From: Clostridia bacterium
Lineage (GTDB): Bacteria; Bacillota; Clostridia; Oscillospirales; CAG-272
DNA: 27,065 nucleotides
Assembly (NCBI GenBank): GCA_017629395.1
Contig: JAGBXH010000379.1
Span: forward strand, 1-27,065
Reading direction: 5' to 3'
The notes under the pieces were generated by a model. That model saw only the letters and a program-made list of their open reading frames with translations, was not told where the DNA came from and did no database searches. This document shows positions 24,622-27,065 of this stretch, in pieces (position 1 is the first letter of the stretch; every line of letters starts with the position of its first letter). The translations under genes and the position numbers were made by a program.

Positions 24622-27065
24622 ATGAAAAAGACGTTTCTTGAAATATTTTATAAATATCACCCCGATACATATACGGAAAAATTACTTTCGACCATTACAG
24701 ACATCAAGCTGATGGCGGACAAAGAGCAAAAGATCATTGAGGCAACGGTGCATTTCCCGAAGCTGGTGGATAAAGCGGAGCTTTATCGCATTCAGGAGGA
24801 AATCTGCAAGGCGTACGAGCTCAACAGAGTCAAGCTGCTGCCCAAATATCCTGCCGAGCTGTTCAGTGCAGATTACGTGCCGCAGCTCTTGATGGAAACC
24901 GAAGAGGTAGGCATTGTTGCAAGAGGATTTTTCCACAGATATAAGTACAAGCTGGATCAAGGGGTGCTCACAGTAGAACTGCCCGTGATTGACGCGGGCA
25001 TTTTGCTTATGGAGGATGCCCGAACACCGCAGATCATGGAGAATATTCTATTCTCGGAGTTTGGCATTCATATTCGTGTGAAAATCGTGCATTCCGAGGA
25101 TTTTCACGAAAGTGAACGCAGCGAGATTCTGCAACGACAGCTTGAGGAATTGGATAAGCGTCTGGCAAAGGCTGCCAAGGAGTATGATCAAGCCAAGGCA
25201 CAAGGCGGTTTTTCTTCCAAAGCGCCCGATCCGCAGGGGATCGAGCAGCCTGCGCTGCCGCGAATCCGTTCGGTTTACGATGAGGATCCCACCCCGATTA
25301 TACTGGATGGTATATGCAAGATCGGACACACGTCCTATGATATCTCAAGCATTGAGTACGTCATAGGCGATGCCTTCGAGATAAAGCCTACGCCGATAGC
25401 CGCTTTGGACAAGCCTGTGCGCAATGCGGTTATTCTCGGTGAAATCTACGCATTTAACAAGGAGCGTAACCGTACGGGAGAAAAGTTCAATCTTAATTAT
25501 TGTATTACGGACGGAAACGCCTCTATAGAGATCAAATCCTTTAACGTTGAGCCGGAGGAATCCGATGAGATCTGTAAGGTTATTTCCAACGGAGCGGTGG
25601 TTGCATTAAAGGGATACGCAAAATACGAAACCAAGAAATCCAAGGATGGCAATCGCTCCGAAGGACCTGATTGCCTGTTCTACCCGACAGAGTTTGCCAA
25701 GATCAAAAAGCTGGCGCGTAAGGATAATGCCCCTGTAAAGCGCGTTGAGCTTCATCTGCATACACAGATGTCCACCATGGACGCATTGATCCCGCCCTCT
25801 GTTGCCGTCAAGCAAGCAAACAAGTGGGGGCATCCTGCTGTTGCCATTACCGACCACGGCAACGTGCAGGGTTATCAGGATGCCATGCTGACAGCGGAAA
25901 AGATCGGTCAAAAGGTCATCTACGGCATGGAGGCTTATTTCGTTAACGATACTGCGGGAGCGGTTACCGGACACTGCGCGTATACTCCTTACGATGAATG
26001 CATCGTGTTCGATATAGAAACGACCGGTCTATCTGCAAAAACCTGCAAGATCACCGAGATAGGCGCTGTGCGCATCAAGCAAGGAAAGGTGCTGGATACC
26101 TTTAACACCTTTGTTGATCCCGAGGTGCCTATCCCGGAAGAAATCGTCAAATTAACGGGTATCACCGACGACATGGTGAAGGATGCCCCTAAGGTCAAAC
26201 AAGCCTTAGAAGCGTTTTTTGAGTTCATAGGCGATGACGACGGAGCACCTGCCAAGCTGCTGATCGCACATAATGCAAGCTTTGATATCGGTTTTATACG
26301 TCATTATGCGCAAGAATGCGGCATGGAGCTGCGTAATCCGTATCTGGATACGGTAGCACTTTCACGATTCCTTAACCCATCACTCAACAAGCATAAGCTT
26401 AATCTGCTTGCAGAGCATTATAATCTCGGTGATTTCAATCACCACAGAGCAAGTGATGACGCGGAAATGCTGGCGCACATCTATTTCAAAATGTGCGAGC
26501 AAATGAAGTCGGCAGAGATTTTGTCCTTTGAGCAGCTTTGTCATGAAATGACGGTCAGCTCTGATCCGCTAAAATTAAAGCCTTATCACCAGATCCTGCT
26601 TGTCAAGAATGCTACCGGCTTAAAGAATCTTTACAAGCTGGTTTCCATGAGCAACCTGCAATATTATCGCAGAAGCCCCCGAATACCCAAAACCCAGCTT
26701 GAGAAGCACCGTGAGGGTCTGATCATAGGATCTGCATGTGAGGCTGGGGAAGTGTTCACCGCTATTCTTGAAAACAAGAGCGAGGCTGAGTTGGAGGAGC
26801 TTGTCAGCTTTTACGATTATCTTGAAATTCAGCCCATTACAAATAATATGTTTTTAATCGACGAGGGCAAGGTTGCGGACGAAGAGGGATTGCGAGATCT
26901 TAACAGACGCATCGTGGCACTCGGCGAGCAGTACAATAAGCCTGTTGTGGCAACGTGTGACGCGCATTTTCTTAATAAAGAGGACGGCATTTACAGAAAA
27001 ATTCTGCTTTGCGGTCAGAAGTTCAAGGATGGTGACCGCGATATCTTCCTCTACTACAGAACCAC
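24622..27065 (+). CDS. polC: DNA polymerase III PolC-type alpha subunit (partial, C-terminus outside window)
   Basis: PolC is the Gram-positive replicative polymerase with built-in proofreading. The first 814 codons of about 1,450 are present. There is an N-terminal domain (about 1-170), a charged linker (about 170-215), and an OB-fold (about 265-350, NAVILGEIYAFNK). The PHP domain starts near 376 with ELHLHTQMS (H378, H380) and is split by the DEDDh exonuclease (about 460-640) containing D464 and E466 (FDIETTGL), HNASFD and HRASDDA. The PHP domain then resumes to the edge. The ATG at 24622 follows CGGAG. The polymerase domain lies beyond the window. Confidence 0.97.
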   Translation, partial: MKKTFLEIFYKYHPDTYTEKLLSTITDIKLMADKEQKIIEATVHFPKLVDKAELYRIQEEICKAYELNRVKLLPKYPAELFSADYVPQLLMETEEVGIVARGFFHRYKYKLDQGVLTVELPVIDAGILLMEDARTPQIMENILFSEFGIHIRVKIVHSEDFHESERSEILQRQLEELDKRLAKAAKEYDQAKAQGGFSSKAPDPQGIEQPALPRIRSVYDEDPTPIILDGICKIGHTSYDISSIEYVIGDAFEIKPTPIAALDKPVRNAVILGEIYAFNKERNRTGEKFNLNYCITDGNASIEIKSFNVEPEESDEICKVISNGAVVALKGYAKYETKKSKDGNRSEGPDCLFYPTEFAKIKKLARKDNAPVKRVELHLHTQMSTMDALIPPSVAVKQANKWGHPAVAITDHGNVQGYQDAMLTAEKIGQKVIYGMEAYFVNDTAGAVTGHCAYTPYDECIVFDIETTGLSAKTCKITEIGAVRIKQGKVLDTFNTFVDPEVPIPEEIVKLTGITDDMVKDAPKVKQALEAFFEFIGDDDGAPAKLLIAHNASFDIGFIRHYAQECGMELRNPYLDTVALSRFLNPSLNKHKLNLLAEHYNLGDFNHHRASDDAEMLAHIYFKMCEQMKSAEILSFEQLCHEMTVSSDPLKLKPYHQILLVKNATGLKNLYKLVSMSNLQYYRRSPRIPKTQLEKHREGLIIGSACEAGEVFTAILENKSEAELEELVSFYDYLEIQPITNNMFLIDEGKVADEEGLRDLNRRIVALGEQYNKPVVATCDAHFLNKEDGIYRKILLCGQKFKDGDRDIFLYYRT

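Noticed and set aside
23482..24622. ispG in place of proS upstream of polC as a novelty
   Set aside because: proS is found here in Bacillus, but an rseP-ispG-polC order is, as far as I recall, common in Clostridia.

Overview
The window looks like a chromosomal core region of a low-to-medium GC Firmicute of class Clostridia. The evidence is the Gram-positive-type PolC, the conserved gene order rpsB-tsf-pyrH-frr-uppS-cdsA-dxr-rseP-ispG-polC, a YlmC/YmxH PRC-barrel protein typical of spore-formers and their relatives, a DUF951 protein, an EcfA1-EcfA2-EcfT module and strong AGGAGG-type ribosome binding sites. No rRNA, tRNA, CRISPR array, insertion sequence or prophage was recognised, and coding density is high.

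Layout. (1) Positions 1-4570, minus strand: a small zinc-ribbon protein (DUF951), a YfhO-type multi-pass membrane protein, ruvA and ruvB (ruvB runs off the left edge), from a promoter near 4542-4570. (2) Positions 4619-16222, plus strand: a consensus promoter starts a long array: ruvC, a class I SAM methyltransferase, ecfA1, ecfA2, ecfT, truA, a membrane-anchored protein resembling DUF5711, a ClpE-like AAA+ unfoldase, a P-type-ATPase-like protein whose catalytic motifs are degenerate, and a YlmC/YmxH protein. Many junctions overlap or are a few bases apart. (3) Positions 16256-18186: rpsB and tsf, with their own promoter, a leader of about 145 nt and a strong terminator. (4) Positions 18216-19632: pyrH and frr, with a promoter and a GC-rich terminator-like hairpin. 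(5) Positions 19645-27065: uppS, cdsA, dxr, rseP, ispG and polC (cut by the right edge), tightly packed and without a visible promoter of their own.

How the genes work together. RuvA, RuvB and RuvC resolve Holliday junctions, but ruvC is divergent from ruvAB. EcfA1/A2/T form the energising module of a vitamin or metal importer whose S component is not here. Dxr and IspG are two MEP-pathway steps feeding UppS, which makes undecaprenyl diphosphate for the envelope. CdsA makes CDP-diacylglycerol and RseP is a site-2 protease. RpsB, EF-Ts, UMP kinase and ribosome recycling factor serve translation and nucleotide supply.

The most unusual item is the intact 909-codon P-type ATPase homologue at 13123-15852. 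It keeps the full scaffold and the phosphorylation aspartate, but the rest of DKTGT, the TGES threonine, the TM4 proline, the TGD motif and the GDGxND hinge are lost or altered. It lies between a Clp unfoldase and a PRC-barrel protein. Other leads are the rpsB leader, a hairpin immediately before uppS, a palindrome in the DUF951 leader and a 9-mer shared by three promoter regions.
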